Shown: positions 33,507-44,511 of the stretch, one piece after another
Numbering within the stretch: position 1 is the first letter of the stretch
How the letters are laid out: each line of letters begins with the position of its first letter
From: Roseateles puraquae
GTDB lineage: Bacteria; Pseudomonadota; Gammaproteobacteria; Burkholderiales; Burkholderiaceae_C
Direction: 5' to 3'
Length of the DNA stretch: 64,000 nt
NCBI RefSeq assembly: GCF_002205845.1
Contig: NZ_NISI01000006.1
Location: 310,001 to 374,000, forward strand
Notes under the pieces: generated by a model
What the model was told of the DNA's origin: nothing
The model's input: the letters and a program-made list of their open reading frames with translations, nothing else
The model's database searches: none
Program-made: the position numbers and the translations under genes

Positions 33507-33878
33507 TCAGTTCCGGTCGGCGCGCGGGGCGGGCTCGGTGCCTCCCGTCATGCCGTCGTTGGTGGACGACATGGGCGTGGCCGTCGTGGGGCTGTCCATG
33601 GTGGTGCGCGTCGTGCTGTCGCTGGGCAGCGGCGTCGTCGTGCTGGGGGTGGCGGCAGGCGGCGTCTGCTGCTGAGCCTGCGTCGAGGTGTCGCTCTGCG
33701 GGACCGGCTGCACCGGCTGCGTCGGTGCGTTCGGATCAGCCGGGGTCTGCTCGCTCGGGGCGGCCGTCATGGCGTCGGCGGGCGTGGTCGGCTCGGCCGT
33801 CTGGGCGACGGCCAGGCCGATGCCGGTCACGAGGACGGCGGCGGTCAGGGCGGTGGTGGCGGTCTTGATGCGGGACAT
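33507..33878 (-). CDS. Secreted Pro/Thr/Ser/Gln-rich low-complexity protein
   Basis: A 123-residue protein with a clear signal peptide (about residues 1-25, cut after AVA). The mature part is almost only Pro, Thr, Ser, Gln, Ala and acidic residues, with no fold. It may be a periplasmic linker or wall-associated peptide. A strong Shine-Dalgarno AAAGGAG lies 6 nt before the ATG, but the leader can pair with it (see 33880-33952). It is 35 bp upstream of the anchored L,D-transpeptidase gene. Confidence 0.65.
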   Translation of the reverse strand: MSRIKTATTALTAAVLVTGIGLAVAQTAEPTTPADAMTAAPSEQTPADPNAPTQPVQPVPQSDTSTQAQQQTPPAATPSTTTPLPSDSTTRTTMDSPTTATPMSSTNDGMTGGTEPAPRADRN

Positions 33879-33879
33879 G

Positions 33880-33952
33880 GTGAACTCCTTTCAATGCGGG
33901 ACCGGCGGGAAGGCCGGGCGGCGAGGCCGGGCTGTCACCGGCTGGAGTTCAC
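33880..33952 (-). promoter_or_regulatory. Leader inverted repeat covering the Shine-Dalgarno
   Basis: On the minus strand GTGAACTCC (33952-33944) is perfectly complementary to GGAGTTCAC (33888-33880), which contains the Shine-Dalgarno GGAG of the low-complexity protein gene and ends 1 nt before its ATG. The 55 nt between are GC-rich and can fold on themselves. A structure of this kind would hide the ribosome site until it opens. Confidence 0.5.
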
Positions 33953-34069
33953 TCTAGGACGGGGTCTTCGGATGCGGGGTCAGCGTGGCGTGCGATCGCC
34001 TGTAGGAGGCTGGGCCACCTGGTAGCGGCTCGTTACGCTCGTCGCGACTGACTTGCGCGCGTCACCCGA

Positions 34070-34864
34070 TCAGAGCTTGAAGTCGTAGTCGATCGTCAAC
34101 GGCGCGTGGTCGCTGAAGGGCTGGGCGGTGTAGATCGCCTCCTTGCGGGCCAGGGCCGCCAGCGCCGGCGTGGCGAGGTGGTAGTCCAGCCGCCACCCGA
34201 CGTTGTTGGCGCGGGCGGCGCCACGGGCGCTCCACCAGGTGTATTGCTCGGGCTTGTCGTTGAGGGTGCGGAACACGTCCACCAGGCCGCCGCCGTCGGC
34301 GCCGGTGTCGAACAACTGCGTCAGCCAGGCGCGCTCCTCGGGCAGGAAGCCGCTGTTCTTCTGGTTGCCGCGCCAGTTCTTCAGGTCGATCTCCTTGTGG
34401 GCGATGTTGACGTCAGCCACGAGGATGAACTCGCGCTCGGCCTTGAGCGCCCGCAGATGCGGTGCGAGGGCGGCCAGGAAGCGGAACTTGACCGCCTGCC
34501 GCTCTTCGCCACTGGTGCCGCTCGGGAAGTAAACGCTGATCAGACTCAGCTTGCGGCCGGGCTTGTCGAAGCGTTTCTCGATCCAGCGGCCTTCGACGTC
34601 GAACTCGGCAATGCCCAGACCCGTGACCACGTCGCTCGGCTCTTCCCGGGTGTACAGGCCCACGCCCGAATAGCCCTTCTTCTCGGCGTAGTGGAACTGC
34701 CCACGCAGCTTGCCGCACTCGCGGAACTTGTCTTCCACCACGTCGGCCTGGGCCTTGAGTTCTTGCACACCGACTGCGTCGGCCTTCTGCGCATCGAGCC
34801 AGTCGAAGAAGCCTTTGGTGGCGGCAGACCGCACGCCGTTGAGGTTGGCCGTGATGAAGCGCAT
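34070..34864 (-). CDS. xthA: Exodeoxyribonuclease III
   Basis: A 264-residue AP endonuclease/3'-5' exonuclease of the EEP fold. MRFITANLNGVRSAATKGFFDWL and VQELKAQ carry the metal-binding Asn and Glu, LVADVNIAHKEIDL the catalytic Asp/Asn pair, and FSDHAPLTIDYDF the final Asp-His. It repairs abasic and oxidised sites in the cytoplasm. I start at 34864 (MRFITANLNG), the usual family start. It is divergent from the TonB-dependent receptor gene. Confidence 0.93.
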   Translation of the reverse strand: MRFITANLNGVRSAATKGFFDWLDAQKADAVGVQELKAQADVVEDKFRECGKLRGQFHYAEKKGYSGVGLYTREEPSDVVTGLGIAEFDVEGRWIEKRFDKPGRKLSLISVYFPSGTSGEERQAVKFRFLAALAPHLRALKAEREFILVADVNIAHKEIDLKNWRGNQKNSGFLPEERAWLTQLFDTGADGGGLVDVFRTLNDKPEQYTWWSARGAARANNVGWRLDYHLATPALAALARKEAIYTAQPFSDHAPLTIDYDFKL

Positions 34865-34911
34865 GAGAACTTGGGGAGAGGGATGACCCGCAGAAGTATC
34901 GCAGTGCAGCA

Positions 34912-34935
34912 AAAGCACAACAGCCCGCGTGCTTT
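34912..34935. promoter_or_regulatory. Inverted repeat in the xthA/receptor divergent region
   Basis: AAAGCAC (34912-34918) and GTGCTTT (34929-34935) form a perfect 7-bp inverted repeat with a 10-bp centre, in the 173-bp gap between two divergent genes. It could be an operator for the TonB-dependent receptor gene. It does not match a Fur box, and no regulator is assigned. Confidence 0.35.
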
Positions 34936-35037
34936 CATCATGAATCCGTCACGCGATCTTTACGATCCCGTAGGAAACCGAGGCGTAACCAGCGCCCACC
35001 GTCCCCCCGCTCACCGCTTGCAACCCGAGGACATTCC

Positions 35038-37368
35038 ATGCCGACACCCCGCATTTCTCCCACCCTGCTGGCCCTCGCGCTGGCCTCCGCCTTCCCGATG
35101 CACGCCGCCGTCGCCCAGACGGCCGCGGCCCCCGAAGCCAAGAAGGACGTGAACCAGCTCGAGGCCGTCATCGTGACCGGCAGCCGGCGCGCCGAAAACC
35201 TGAAGGAAGTGCCGCTGTCCATCTCGGCCATCAAGTCCGAGGAACTCGACACCTACAACGCCGCCGGCCAGGACGTGCGCGCGCTGTCCGGCAAGGTGCC
35301 GAGCCTGAACATCGAGTCGGACTACGGCCGCACCTTCCCGCGCTTTTATGTGCGCGGCCTGGGCAACACCGATTTCGACATGAACGCCTCCCAGCCGGTG
35401 GGTCTGGTCTATGACGACGTGGTGCAGGAAAGCATCGCGCTCAAGGGCTTCCCGGTGTTCGACATGGCGCAGGTCGAGCTGCTGCGCGGCCCGCAGGGCA
35501 CCCTCTTCGGCCGCAACTCGCCCGCCGGCGTGATGAAGTTCGACTCGGCCAAGCCGGGCAAGCGCTTCGAGGGCTACGCCAACATCGGCTACGGCCGCTG
35601 GAACTCGGTCAACCTCGAGACCGCCGTGAACGTGCCGCTGAGCAGCGACTGGTCGATGCGCGTGGCCGGCATCGTGCAGCGCCAGGACGACCGCGTGCAC
35701 AACCCCATTGCCGCCACCGCCGGCGCCACCGCCGACCTCGAGGGCTACAACGACAAGGCGCTGCGCGTGCAGGCGCTGTACAAGTCGGGCAACTTCGAGG
35801 GCCTGTTCAAGGTCCAGGCCCGTGACTACAAGGGCACGGCCACCACCTTCCGCGCCAACATCATCAAGCGCGGCACCAACGACCTGGTCGACGGCTACGA
35901 CGACAGCTACTACCCCACCGACGGCTACAACTCGCAGACGCTCAAGTCCAGCGAGGTCAGCGCCCGGCTGCGCTGGGACTTCGACGGCATGTCGCTGTAC
36001 TCCATCACCGCCCACGACCGCGCCAAGTTCTACAGCCGCGGCGACGTGGACGGCGGCTTCGGCAGCCGCTTCGGTGGCATCCCGGACGGCCCGAAGTACT
36101 ACCCGGCCGGCTCCACCACGCCCTACCCGTCGGTCATTCCCTTCGACTCGCAGACGGCCGACGGCATCCCCTACCTGCGCCAGACGACGCAGGAGTTCCG
36201 CCTGCAGTCCAACACCGCCGACGCGCTGCAGTGGATCCTGGGCGTGTACTACTTCAACGAGAAGCTGCAGGTGGACAGCTTCAACTTCGACAGCTTCGCC
36301 ACCGGCGACCCGCAGAACGGCTATGCCGTGCAGCACCAGAACGCCAAGTCCTGGGCCGCCTTCGGCAACATCAAGTACGCGCTGACGCCTGACCTGAAGC
36401 TCACCGCCGGCCTGCGCTACACCGACGACAAGAAGGACTTCGACGCGGTGCGCACCTGGACGCCGGGCAAGGCACCCAACGTCGACATCATCGGCCCCTT
36501 CTACGCCAACCCCAAGTCCACCAACTGGAGCTGGGACCTGGGCGCCAACTACAACCTGGACAAGGCCACCAGCCTGTTCGCCCGCGTGGCCACCGGCTAC
36601 CGCGCACCCAGCATCCAGGGCCGCGTGCTGTTCGGCGACTCGATCTCCATCGCCAACTCCGAGAAGGTGCTCAGCGTCGAGGCCGGCTTCAAGGCCGACC
36701 TGCTCGACAACACCGCCCGCATCACCGGCACGGTGTTCAAGTACCGCGTGAAGGACCTGCAGCTGACGGCCGGCTCGGGCTCGACCAACCAGAACCGCCT
36801 GGTCAACGCCGCCAAGGCCGAGGGCCAGGGCTTCGAGCTGGATGCGCAGGCGATCATCGCCCGTGACTGGCGCACCACGCTGGGCTTCTCGTACAACGAC
36901 ACGAAGATCAAGGACCCCAACCTCTTCGTGCAGCCCTGCGGCAATGCCAACTTCCAGTTCCTGACGCCCAACACGGGCTGCACGGTGCTGGACCCCGCCG
37001 GCCCGCTGGCCGGCACCGTCAGCATCAACGGCAACCCGCTGCCGCGCGCCCCCAAGGTGGTGTGGAACTGGACGCTGAAGTACAGCACCGAGATCGGCGC
37101 GGGTGAGCTCACCGTGCTGACCGACTGGGCCTACAAGGACAAGTACAACATGTTCCTGTACGAGGCCGTGGAGTACAAGGCCAAGTCGGCCCTGGAAGGC
37201 GGCCTGCGCGTGGGCTACGCCTGGAACGCCGGCAAGTACGAAGTGGCGGCCTTCTCGCGCAACATCACCAACCACCGCCAGGTCGTCGCGGCCATCGACT
37301 TCGACAACCTGACCGGCATCGTCAACGAGCCGCGCAGCTACGGCGTGCAGTTCAAGGCCTCGTTCTGA
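35038..37368 (+). CDS. TonB-dependent outer-membrane receptor
   Basis: A 776-residue receptor. Signal peptide to about residue 26 (AVAQ), TonB-box-like LEAVIVTGSRR, then the plug domain (VELLRGPQGTLFGRNSPAGVM is the classic plug segment) and a 22-strand barrel ending in Phe (KASF), as required for outer-membrane insertion. No STN domain is present, so it does not signal by itself. The Asp/Tyr-rich extracellular loops hint at a small polar or glycan ligand, but this cannot be decided. A strong terminator follows the gene. Confidence 0.93.
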   Translation: MPTPRISPTLLALALASAFPMHAAVAQTAAAPEAKKDVNQLEAVIVTGSRRAENLKEVPLSISAIKSEELDTYNAAGQDVRALSGKVPSLNIESDYGRTFPRFYVRGLGNTDFDMNASQPVGLVYDDVVQESIALKGFPVFDMAQVELLRGPQGTLFGRNSPAGVMKFDSAKPGKRFEGYANIGYGRWNSVNLETAVNVPLSSDWSMRVAGIVQRQDDRVHNPIAATAGATADLEGYNDKALRVQALYKSGNFEGLFKVQARDYKGTATTFRANIIKRGTNDLVDGYDDSYYPTDGYNSQTLKSSEVSARLRWDFDGMSLYSITAHDRAKFYSRGDVDGGFGSRFGGIPDGPKYYPAGSTTPYPSVIPFDSQTADGIPYLRQTTQEFRLQSNTADALQWILGVYYFNEKLQVDSFNFDSFATGDPQNGYAVQHQNAKSWAAFGNIKYALTPDLKLTAGLRYTDDKKDFDAVRTWTPGKAPNVDIIGPFYANPKSTNWSWDLGANYNLDKATSLFARVATGYRAPSIQGRVLFGDSISIANSEKVLSVEAGFKADLLDNTARITGTVFKYRVKDLQLTAGSGSTNQNRLVNAAKAEGQGFELDAQAIIARDWRTTLGFSYNDTKIKDPNLFVQPCGNANFQFLTPNTGCTVLDPAGPLAGTVSINGNPLPRAPKVVWNWTLKYSTEIGAGELTVLTDWAYKDKYNMFLYEAVEYKAKSALEGGLRVGYAWNAGKYEVAAFSRNITNHRQVVAAIDFDNLTGIVNEPRSYGVQFKASF

Positions 37369-37426
37369 CGCCTCGGCCGCCGCGTGACCGGCGGCCCGCG
37401 CCGGTTCCTCGGTAAAAACCACGCCT

Positions 37427-37464
37427 GGCCCGGCCCCTTACCCGGGGGCCGGGCCGTTTTCTTT
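37427..37464 (+). terminator. Rho-independent terminator after the TonB receptor gene
   Basis: An 11-bp GC stem GGCCCGGCCCC / GGGGCCGGGCC with a short loop, followed by GTTTTCTTT. It ends 20 bp before the pyrE start codon, so pyrE transcription must begin inside or just after the stem or come from a read-through. Confidence 0.85.
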
Positions 37465-37483
37465 GACCCCTAGAATCTTCGCC

Positions 37484-38152
37484 ATGTCCGCCGCGCCGCT
37501 TGATGCCCTCGCCCAGTCCTTCGTCGCCTTCGCCGTGGAGGCCGGCGTGCTGCGCTTCGGCGAGTTCAAGACCAAGGCCGGGCGGCTCAGCCCTTATTTC
37601 TTCAACGCCGGCCTCTTCGACGACGGCGCCAAGCTCGGCCGCCTGGCCGGCTTCTACGCCGAACGCCTGATCGCCTCGGGCCTGGCGTTCGACATGATCT
37701 TCGGCCCCGCCTACAAGGGCATCACGCTGGCCGCGGCGGTGTCGATGGAGCTGGCCCGCCGCGGGCATAACCTGCCGTTCGCTTACAACCGCAAGGAAGC
37801 CAAGGACCATGGCGAAGGCGGCACGCTGGTCGGCGCTCCGGTGAAGGGCCGGGTGCTGATCATTGACGACGTGATCTCGGCGGGCACCTCGGTGCGCGAA
37901 TCCATCCAGATGATCGAAGCCGCCGGTGCCACGCCCTGCGGCGTGGCAATCGCGCTGGACCGCCAGGAGAAGGCGGCCGAGGGCGGCGTCGACAGCCCGC
38001 TGTCGGCCGTGCAGCAGGTGCAGCAGCGCTACGGGCTGCCGGTGGTGGCCGTGGCCGGCCTGGCCGACCTGCTGGCCTATCTGGACGGCACGCCCGAGCT
38101 CGCCGCCCACCGCCCGGCCGTGCTGGCCTACCGCGAGCGTTACGGCGTCTGA
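37484..38152 (+). CDS. pyrE: Orotate phosphoribosyltransferase
   Basis: A 222-residue enzyme making orotidine 5'-phosphate from orotate and PRPP in pyrimidine synthesis. The PRPP-binding loop VLIIDDVISAGTSVRES is intact, and the flexible-loop Lys/Arg region is at YNRKEAKDHGEGG. FKTKAGRLSPYFFNAG is a PyrE signature. The start at 37484 (MSAAPLDAL) follows a terminator hairpin. Its stop overlaps the next ATG by one base. Confidence 0.95.
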   Translation: MSAAPLDALAQSFVAFAVEAGVLRFGEFKTKAGRLSPYFFNAGLFDDGAKLGRLAGFYAERLIASGLAFDMIFGPAYKGITLAAAVSMELARRGHNLPFAYNRKEAKDHGEGGTLVGAPVKGRVLIIDDVISAGTSVRESIQMIEAAGATPCGVAIALDRQEKAAEGGVDSPLSAVQQVQQRYGLPVVAVAGLADLLAYLDGTPELAAHRPAVLAYRERYGV

Positions 38153-38862
38153 TGCGCATCCTGCCCGTCGCCACTGCTGCTCTCTGGCTCACCAGTGCCG
38201 CGCTGGCCCAGGACGCCGCGCCGGGCAAAGGCATCTACACCTGCACGACACCCGACGGCCGCAAGCTCACGAGTGACCGGCCCATCCCCGAGTGCACGTC
38301 CCGCGAGCAGCGGGTACTCAACCCCGACGGCTCGCAGCGCACGACGCTGCCGCCCTTCCTGAGCCCCGAGGAGCGCGCCGCCAAGGAAGCCGCCGATCGC
38401 CGCGCCGCCGCCGAACGCCTGGCCCAACAGGACGCCATCCGCCGCGACCGCACGCTGGTGCAGCGCTACCCCAACGAAGCCGCTCACCAGCGCGCCCGCC
38501 ACGCGGCGCTGGACGACGCCAACAAGGCCATGCGCCTGTCAGAGCGCCGCATCGAGGACCTGACCAAGGAGCGCAAGCCGCTGCTGGACGAGGCCGAGTT
38601 CTACAAGGGCAAGCCCCTGCCGGCCAAGCTCAAGCAGGCCCTGGACACCAATGAGGCCGCCGTCGAGGCCCAGCAATTGCTGATCGAGAACCAGAAGGCC
38701 GAACTCGTGCGCATCAACAAGGGCTACGACGCCGAGCTGGCGCGGCTGCGCAAGCTCTGGTCCGGCACCGCGCCGGGCAGCCTGCCGGCGCTCGGCGAGA
38801 TGCAGCCGACCGCGCCGGCTGCGACCCCCAAACCCACCGGCAGCAGCACGCCCAAGCGCTGA
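38152..38862 (+). CDS. DUF4124 domain-containing exported protein
   Basis: A 236-residue protein. Signal peptide (residues 1-19), then the DUF4124 core IYTCTTPDGRKLTSDRPIPECTSRE with two Cys. Residues 75-200 are strongly charged, Ala/Glu/Arg-rich and predicted to form a coiled coil; the end is Pro/Thr-rich. DUF4124 proteins are abundant in betaproteobacterial periplasms and their function is unknown. Its ATG overlaps the pyrE stop (TGATG). Confidence 0.82.
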   Translation: MRILPVATAALWLTSAALAQDAAPGKGIYTCTTPDGRKLTSDRPIPECTSREQRVLNPDGSQRTTLPPFLSPEERAAKEAADRRAAAERLAQQDAIRRDRTLVQRYPNEAAHQRARHAALDDANKAMRLSERRIEDLTKERKPLLDEAEFYKGKPLPAKLKQALDTNEAAVEAQQLLIENQKAELVRINKGYDAELARLRKLWSGTAPGSLPALGEMQPTAPAATPKPTGSSTPKR

Positions 38863-38939
38863 GCGCCTGGGCCGCCGCCGGCTGCCGCGCATGCGGCGAT
38901 GGCGGGCCGCACAGGCGCCCGCCAGCCCACGCCGCGCCC

Positions 38940-40442
38940 TCAGCCCAGCTTCTTCTTCAGCAGCTCGTTCACCAGGGCCGGGTTGGCCTTGCCCTTGGTC
39001 GCCTTCATGGCCTGGCCGACCAGCGCATTGAAGGCCTTGTCCTTGCCGGCGCGGTACTCGTCGACCGACTTCTGGTTGGCGGCCAGCACCTCGTCGAGGA
39101 TGGCCTCGATGGCGCCGGTGTCGCTGACCTGCTTGAGCCCCTTGGCCTCGATGACGGCGTCGACACGGGCTAAGTCGGCAATGGCGCGATCCGCATAGGA
39201 AGCATCCAGGCTCAACCCCACCGCCTCGGATGCGGTCCAGAGGAACTCGAATACTTCTTTTGCCGCGTTGTTGCTGATCGTGCCGTCCTTGATCCGAATG
39301 ATCAATGCCGCCAGCAGCTCAGGCCCGACCGGCGCGGTGTCAATCTCGGCGCCCGACGCATTAAGTCGCTTGCTGATCTCGCCCATCACCCAGTTGGCGA
39401 CGAGCTTGGGCGTCGCACCGGCAGCCTTGGCCGCCTCGTAGTAGCGCGCCGTGGCCAGGCTCTGGGTCATCATGGTCGCGTCATAGGCCGGCAGGCCGTC
39501 CACGCTCTCGAAGCGCGCGGCCATCACCGACGGCAGCTCCGGCATCTCGCCCTTCACGCGCTCCACCCACTCGGGCGCAATCACCAGCGGCGGCAGGTCG
39601 GGGTCGGGGAAGTAGCGGTAGTCAGCCGAGTCTTCCTTGCTGCGCATGGCGCGCGTTTCGCCGGTGTCCGGGTTGTAGAGCACCGTGGCCTGCTGGATCT
39701 TGCGGCCGTCCTCGATCTCGTCGATCTGCCAGTTCACCTCGTAGTTCACCGCGTCCACCAGGAAGCGGAAGCTGTTGAGGTTCTTGATCTCGCGGCGGGT
39801 GCCGAAGGGCTCGCCGGGCTTGCGCACCGACACGTTCACGTCGCAGCGGAACGAGCCTTCCTGCATGTTGCCGTCGCAGATGCCCAGCCACATGACGAGC
39901 GCATGCAGCGTCTTGGCGTACTCGGCCGCTTCCTGGGCCGAGCGCATGTCGGGCTCGGACACGATCTCCAGCAGCGGCGTGCCGGCGCGGTTCAGGTCGA
40001 TGCCTGACTGGCCGTGGTAATCCTCGTGCAGGCTCTTGCCCGCGTCCTCCTCGAGGTGGGCGCGGGTCAGGTTCACCTTGTGCTTGACGTCGCCGACGAA
40101 GAACTCGACCGCACCGCCCTGCACCACCGGGATCTCGAACTGGCTGATCTGGTAGCCCTTGGGCAGGTCGGGGTAGAAGTAGTTCTTGCGGGCGAAGATG
40201 GACAGCGGCGCCACCTTGGCGCCCACCGCCAGGCCGAAGCGGATGGCGCGCTCGACGGCCGCGCGGTTGAGCACCGGCAGCGTGCCCGGCAGGGCCAGGT
40301 CCACGGGCGAGGCCTGGGTGTTGGGCGCCGCGCCGAAGGCGGTGGAGCTGCCGCTGAAGATCTTGCTCTGTGTGGAGAGCTGGACGTGGTTTTCGAGGCC
40401 GATGACGACCTCATAGCCACGGATGAGCTTGGATGTAGGCAT
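38940..40442 (-). CDS. gatB: Asp/Glu-tRNA amidotransferase subunit B
   Basis: A 500-residue kinase-like subunit of GatCAB, which converts misacylated Asp-tRNA(Asn)/Glu-tRNA(Gln) to the amide forms. [22 protein letters not shown] is the usual start and [14 protein letters not shown] a GatB signature. The C-terminal YqeY-like tail (from about residue 350) binds tRNA. The oddity is ENHVQL, where most members have EVHAQL. It is the last gene of the gatCAB unit, 1 bp after gatA. Its presence implies at least one indirect aminoacylation route. Confidence 0.95.
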   Translation of the reverse strand: MPTSKLIRGYEVVIGLENHVQLSTQSKIFSGSSTAFGAAPNTQASPVDLALPGTLPVLNRAAVERAIRFGLAVGAKVAPLSIFARKNYFYPDLPKGYQISQFEIPVVQGGAVEFFVGDVKHKVNLTRAHLEEDAGKSLHEDYHGQSGIDLNRAGTPLLEIVSEPDMRSAQEAAEYAKTLHALVMWLGICDGNMQEGSFRCDVNVSVRKPGEPFGTRREIKNLNSFRFLVDAVNYEVNWQIDEIEDGRKIQQATVLYNPDTGETRAMRSKEDSADYRYFPDPDLPPLVIAPEWVERVKGEMPELPSVMAARFESVDGLPAYDATMMTQSLATARYYEAAKAAGATPKLVANWVMGEISKRLNASGAEIDTAPVGPELLAALIIRIKDGTISNNAAKEVFEFLWTASEAVGLSLDASYADRAIADLARVDAVIEAKGLKQVSDTGAIEAILDEVLAANQKSVDEYRAGKDKAFNALVGQAMKATKGKANPALVNELLKKKLG

Positions 40443-40443
40443 A

Positions 40444-41934
40444 TCAGATCCCCGCCGGGGCACGGGTGTGCCAGTCGGTGGCTTGTTGGAGGGCGTGCGC
40501 GGCGTGCAGCAGCTGCCCTTCCTTGAAGTAGTTGCCGATGAGCTGCAAGCCGACCGGCAGGCCGCCAGCGCCGGTGCCCACCGGCACGCTCATGCCGGGC
40601 AGGCCGGCGAGCGAGCCGGGCAGCGTGAAGATGTCGGCGAGATAGGCCTGCGTGGGGTCGTCCTTGCCCTCGCCATGCTTCCAGGCGACGGTGGGCGCCA
40701 CCGGGCCGGCAATCACGTCGCACTGCGTGAAGCACTGCTGGAAGTCGTCCGCGATCATGCGGCGCAGCTTCTGGGCCTGCAGGTAGTAGGCGTCGTAGTA
40801 GCCGTGGGACAGCACGTAAGTGCCGATCATGATGCGGCGCTTGACCTCGGCACCGAAACCTTCGGCCCGCGTCTTCTTGTACATATCGAGCAGATCGTCA
40901 TACTTTGCTGCACGATGACCGAACTTGACGCCATCAAACCGACTCAGATTGGAGCTCGCCTCGGCCGGCGCAATGATGTAGTACACGGGGATCGCCAGCT
41001 CGGTGCGCGGCAGGCTCACGTCCACCAGCGTGGCGCCGAGCTTCTCCAGCTCGGCCAGGCCCGCGCGCACGGCGGCGTTCACGTCGGCCGACAAGCCCGC
41101 CGGGAAGAACTCCCGCGGCAGGCCGATGCGCAGGCCCTTGAGCGGCTGCGCGGCCGTGGCGCCCTCGCGGGCGGCCAGCATCTGAGCGTGGAAGTCCTGC
41201 GGCGGCTGGTTGACGCTGGTGGCGTCGCGCTCATCGAAGCCGCTCATGGCCGAGAGCAGCAGGGCGCAGTCTTCCGCCGAGCGGGCCATCGGGCCGGCCT
41301 GGTCGAGGCTGGAGGCGAAGGCGATCATCCCGTAGCGCGAGCAGACGCCATAGGTCGGCTTGATGCCCGTGATGCCGGTGAAGCTGGCCGGCTGGCGGAT
41401 GGAGCCCCCGGTGTCGGTGCCCGTCACGCCCGGGACGAGGCGCGCCGCCACCGCCACGGCCGAACCACCGGACGAACCACCCGGCACGCGCGACAGGTCC
41501 CACGGGTTGTTGGCCGGGAAGAAGGCGCTGTTCTCGTTGGCCGAGCCCATCGCGAACTCGTCGCAATTGAGCTTGCCCAGCGACACGGTGCCCGCGGCGT
41601 TCAGGCGGGCCACGACGGTCGCATCGAAGGGGCTGCGGTAGCCGGCCAGGATCTTGGAGCCGGCCGTGGTGGGCATGTCGGCCGTGACGTAGATGTCCTT
41701 GTGGGCCAGCGGGATGCCGGTCAGCGCGCCGCCGTGGCCGGCAGCGAGCAACGCATCGGCCGCCGCCGCGCGGGCCAGGGCGCCGTCGGCATCGACGTGC
41801 AGGAAGGCGCCGAGCGACTTGTCATGCGCGGCGATGCGGCCCAGCAGGGCCTGCGTGGCCTCGCGGCTGGACAGGGCGCGGGATTTCAGGGCGGCGGCCA
41901 GCTCGGCCACGCCCATGTCGTGAACGGGCTTCAT
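40444..41934 (-). CDS. gatA: Asp/Glu-tRNA amidotransferase subunit A
   Basis: A 496-residue amidase. The Ser-cisSer-Lys triad is in place: Lys in [10 protein letters not shown], the Ser residues in [15 protein letters not shown] and [14 protein letters not shown]. It releases ammonia from glutamine and feeds it to Gat[19 protein letters not shown] is a normal start. It overlaps gatC by 4 bp. Confidence 0.95.
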   Translation of the reverse strand: MKPVHDMGVAELAAALKSRALSSREATQALLGRIAAHDKSLGAFLHVDADGALARAAAADALLAAGHGGALTGIPLAHKDIYVTADMPTTAGSKILAGYRSPFDATVVARLNAAGTVSLGKLNCDEFAMGSANENSAFFPANNPWDLSRVPGGSSGGSAVAVAARLVPGVTGTDTGGSIRQPASFTGITGIKPTYGVCSRYGMIAFASSLDQAGPMARSAEDCALLLSAMSGFDERDATSVNQPPQDFHAQMLAAREGATAAQPLKGLRIGLPREFFPAGLSADVNAAVRAGLAELEKLGATLVDVSLPRTELAIPVYYIIAPAEASSNLSRFDGVKFGHRAAKYDDLLDMYKKTRAEGFGAEVKRRIMIGTYVLSHGYYDAYYLQAQKLRRMIADDFQQCFTQCDVIAGPVAPTVAWKHGEGKDDPTQAYLADIFTLPGSLAGLPGMSVPVGTGAGGLPVGLQLIGNYFKEGQLLHAAHALQQATDWHTRAPAGI

Positions 41935-42230
41935 TCGATGACCTTGGGAACGAGGAAGAGGCCGTCTTCCACGGCCGGGGCGCTTTGCTGGTTGCGCTCG
42001 CGCTGGTTGCTCTCGGTGACGACGTCGTCCCGCAGGCGCAATTGCACCTGCTGGATGGCCGACAGCGGCGTGTACAGCGGCTCGATGCCGGCCGTGTCCA
42101 CGGCGCTCATTTGGCCGACGATCTTGAAGAAGTCGTTCAGGTTGCCCAGCAGCGCCTCCGATTCGGCCGGCTGCAGTTCCAGCCGCGCCAGATGGGCGAT
42201 GCGGCTCACGTCGTCAGGGGTGAGGCTCAT
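41931..42230 (-). CDS. gatC: Asp/Glu-tRNA amidotransferase subunit C
   Basis: A 99-residue helical subunit that stabilises GatA-Gat[20 protein letters not shown] and the [23 protein letters not shown] segment are typical of the family. First gene of the gatCAB operon, divergent from mreB across a 209-bp gap that must hold both promoters; no clear -35/-10 pair could be fixed there. Confidence 0.93.
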   Translation of the reverse strand: MSLTPDDVSRIAHLARLELQPAESEALLGNLNDFFKIVGQMSAVDTAGIEPLYTPLSAIQQVQLRLRDDVVTESNQRERNQQSAPAVEDGLFLVPKVIE

Positions 42231-42403
42231 GAAGGGTTTTCAGATGTAAGCCCAGCGCCAGAAACCTAGTGCTGACCGGCTTAAAAACAGGGTGATCGGT
42301 TATTATCGCCGCCCATCTTCATGGCCTTCGGGGCTGCCCTGTCAGCGACGGTTTTTGTCGCGGTTCGGGCGGCCTCGCTGCTTATTCAGCCCCCGATTTC
42401 TGA

Positions 42404-43483
<1,080 letters not shown>

Positions 43484-43518
43484 CCCCAGAGTAGCGGCCT
43501 CGGGCCGCGCAGCAAGCC

Positions 43519-44511
43519 ATGCCGCTCGGCACCCTGGATCGCTCCCCACCGCCGTTCTTTCGCCAAGGTCCATCGGCGCTGACCAAGCTGGCGCTGTGCT
43601 CGGCGCTCGCGCTGCTGCTGATGGTGGCGGACGCCCGATTCAAGCTCATGCAGCCCGCCCGCGCCGCGCTGGCGCTGGTGCTGCACCCGGTGCAGCGCTT
43701 GCTGCTCACGCCGGTCGACGCCTGGGAAACCGCCGGTGACTATCTGCGCGGCACCCAGCGCGCCATGCAGGCCGAAGACCTGGCCCGCCGCCAACTCGCC
43801 CAGCAGGCCGAGCGCCTGAGCCGCGCCGAGGCGCTGCAGGCCGAGAACGAACGCCTGCGCAAGCTGCTCGGCCTGCAGCCGTCGCTGAGCGTGCCGTCGC
43901 TGGCCGCCGAGGTGCTGTACGAAGCGCCGGACCCCTTCTCCCGCCGCGTCGTCATCGACCGCGGCGCCACCCAGGGCGTGGTGGCCGGCTCGCCGGTCAT
44001 CAACGAAGCCGGCGTGCTGGGGCAGGTGACGCGCGTCTACCCGTTGTCCAGCGAGGTGACGCTGCTGACCGACAAGGACGCCGCCATCCCGCTGCTCAAC
44101 GCCCGCACCCAGATGCGCAATGCCGCCGCCGGCCGCTCTGATGGCGCCGGCATGGAACTGCGCTTCCTGGCCGCCAACGCCGACGTCAAGGTGGGCGACC
44201 TGATGACCACCTCCGGCCTGGACGGCGTCTACCCGCCGGGCCTGCCGGTGGCCAAGGTCGCCTCGGTCGAGCGGCGAGGCGACTCCAGCTTCGCCCAGGT
44301 GCAGCTGGCACCCATCGCACAGCCCGACAGCGCCCGGCATGTGCTCGTGCTGCTGCCGCACGACCGCCATCTGGCTGCCAAGAAGGAGGCCGAGGTGGCG
44401 GCTGCCGAAGAAGCAGCCTCCGCCGCCGCCACCAAGGCCGCCAGCCGCGCCGCAAAGAAAGCCGAGCGCGCCGAGAAAGCCGCCAACAAGGCGTCGGGAG
44501 CTGCCCCATGA
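43519..44511 (+). CDS. mreC: Rod-shape-determining protein MreC
   Basis: A 330-residue bitopic protein: one N-terminal helix (about residues 24-38), a coiled coil (residues 75-120) and the MreC beta-barrel domain (VVIDRGATQGVVAGSPVI and TTSGLDGVYPPGLPVA). It links MreB to the periplasmic synthases. The C-terminus is a 45-residue Ala/Lys/Glu-rich low-complexity tail, longer than in E. coli. mreD overlaps its end by 4 bp. Confidence 0.95.
   Translation: MPLGTLDRSPPPFFRQGPSALTKLALCSALALLLMVADARFKLMQPARAALALVLHPVQRLLLTPVDAWETAGDYLRGTQRAMQAEDLARRQLAQQAERLSRAEALQAENERLRKLLGLQPSLSVPSLAAEVLYEAPDPFSRRVVIDRGATQGVVAGSPVINEAGVLGQVTRVYPLSSEVTLLTDKDAAIPLLNARTQMRNAAAGRSDGAGMELRFLAANADVKVGDLMTTSGLDGVYPPGLPVAKVASVERRGDSSFAQVQLAPIAQPDSARHVLVLLPHDRHLAAKKEAEVAAAEEAASAAATKAASRAAKKAERAEKAANKASGAAP

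Noticed and set aside
34912-34935. Fur box before the TonB-dependent receptor
   Set aside because: The inverted repeat does not resemble the GATAATGATAATCATTATC-type consensus.
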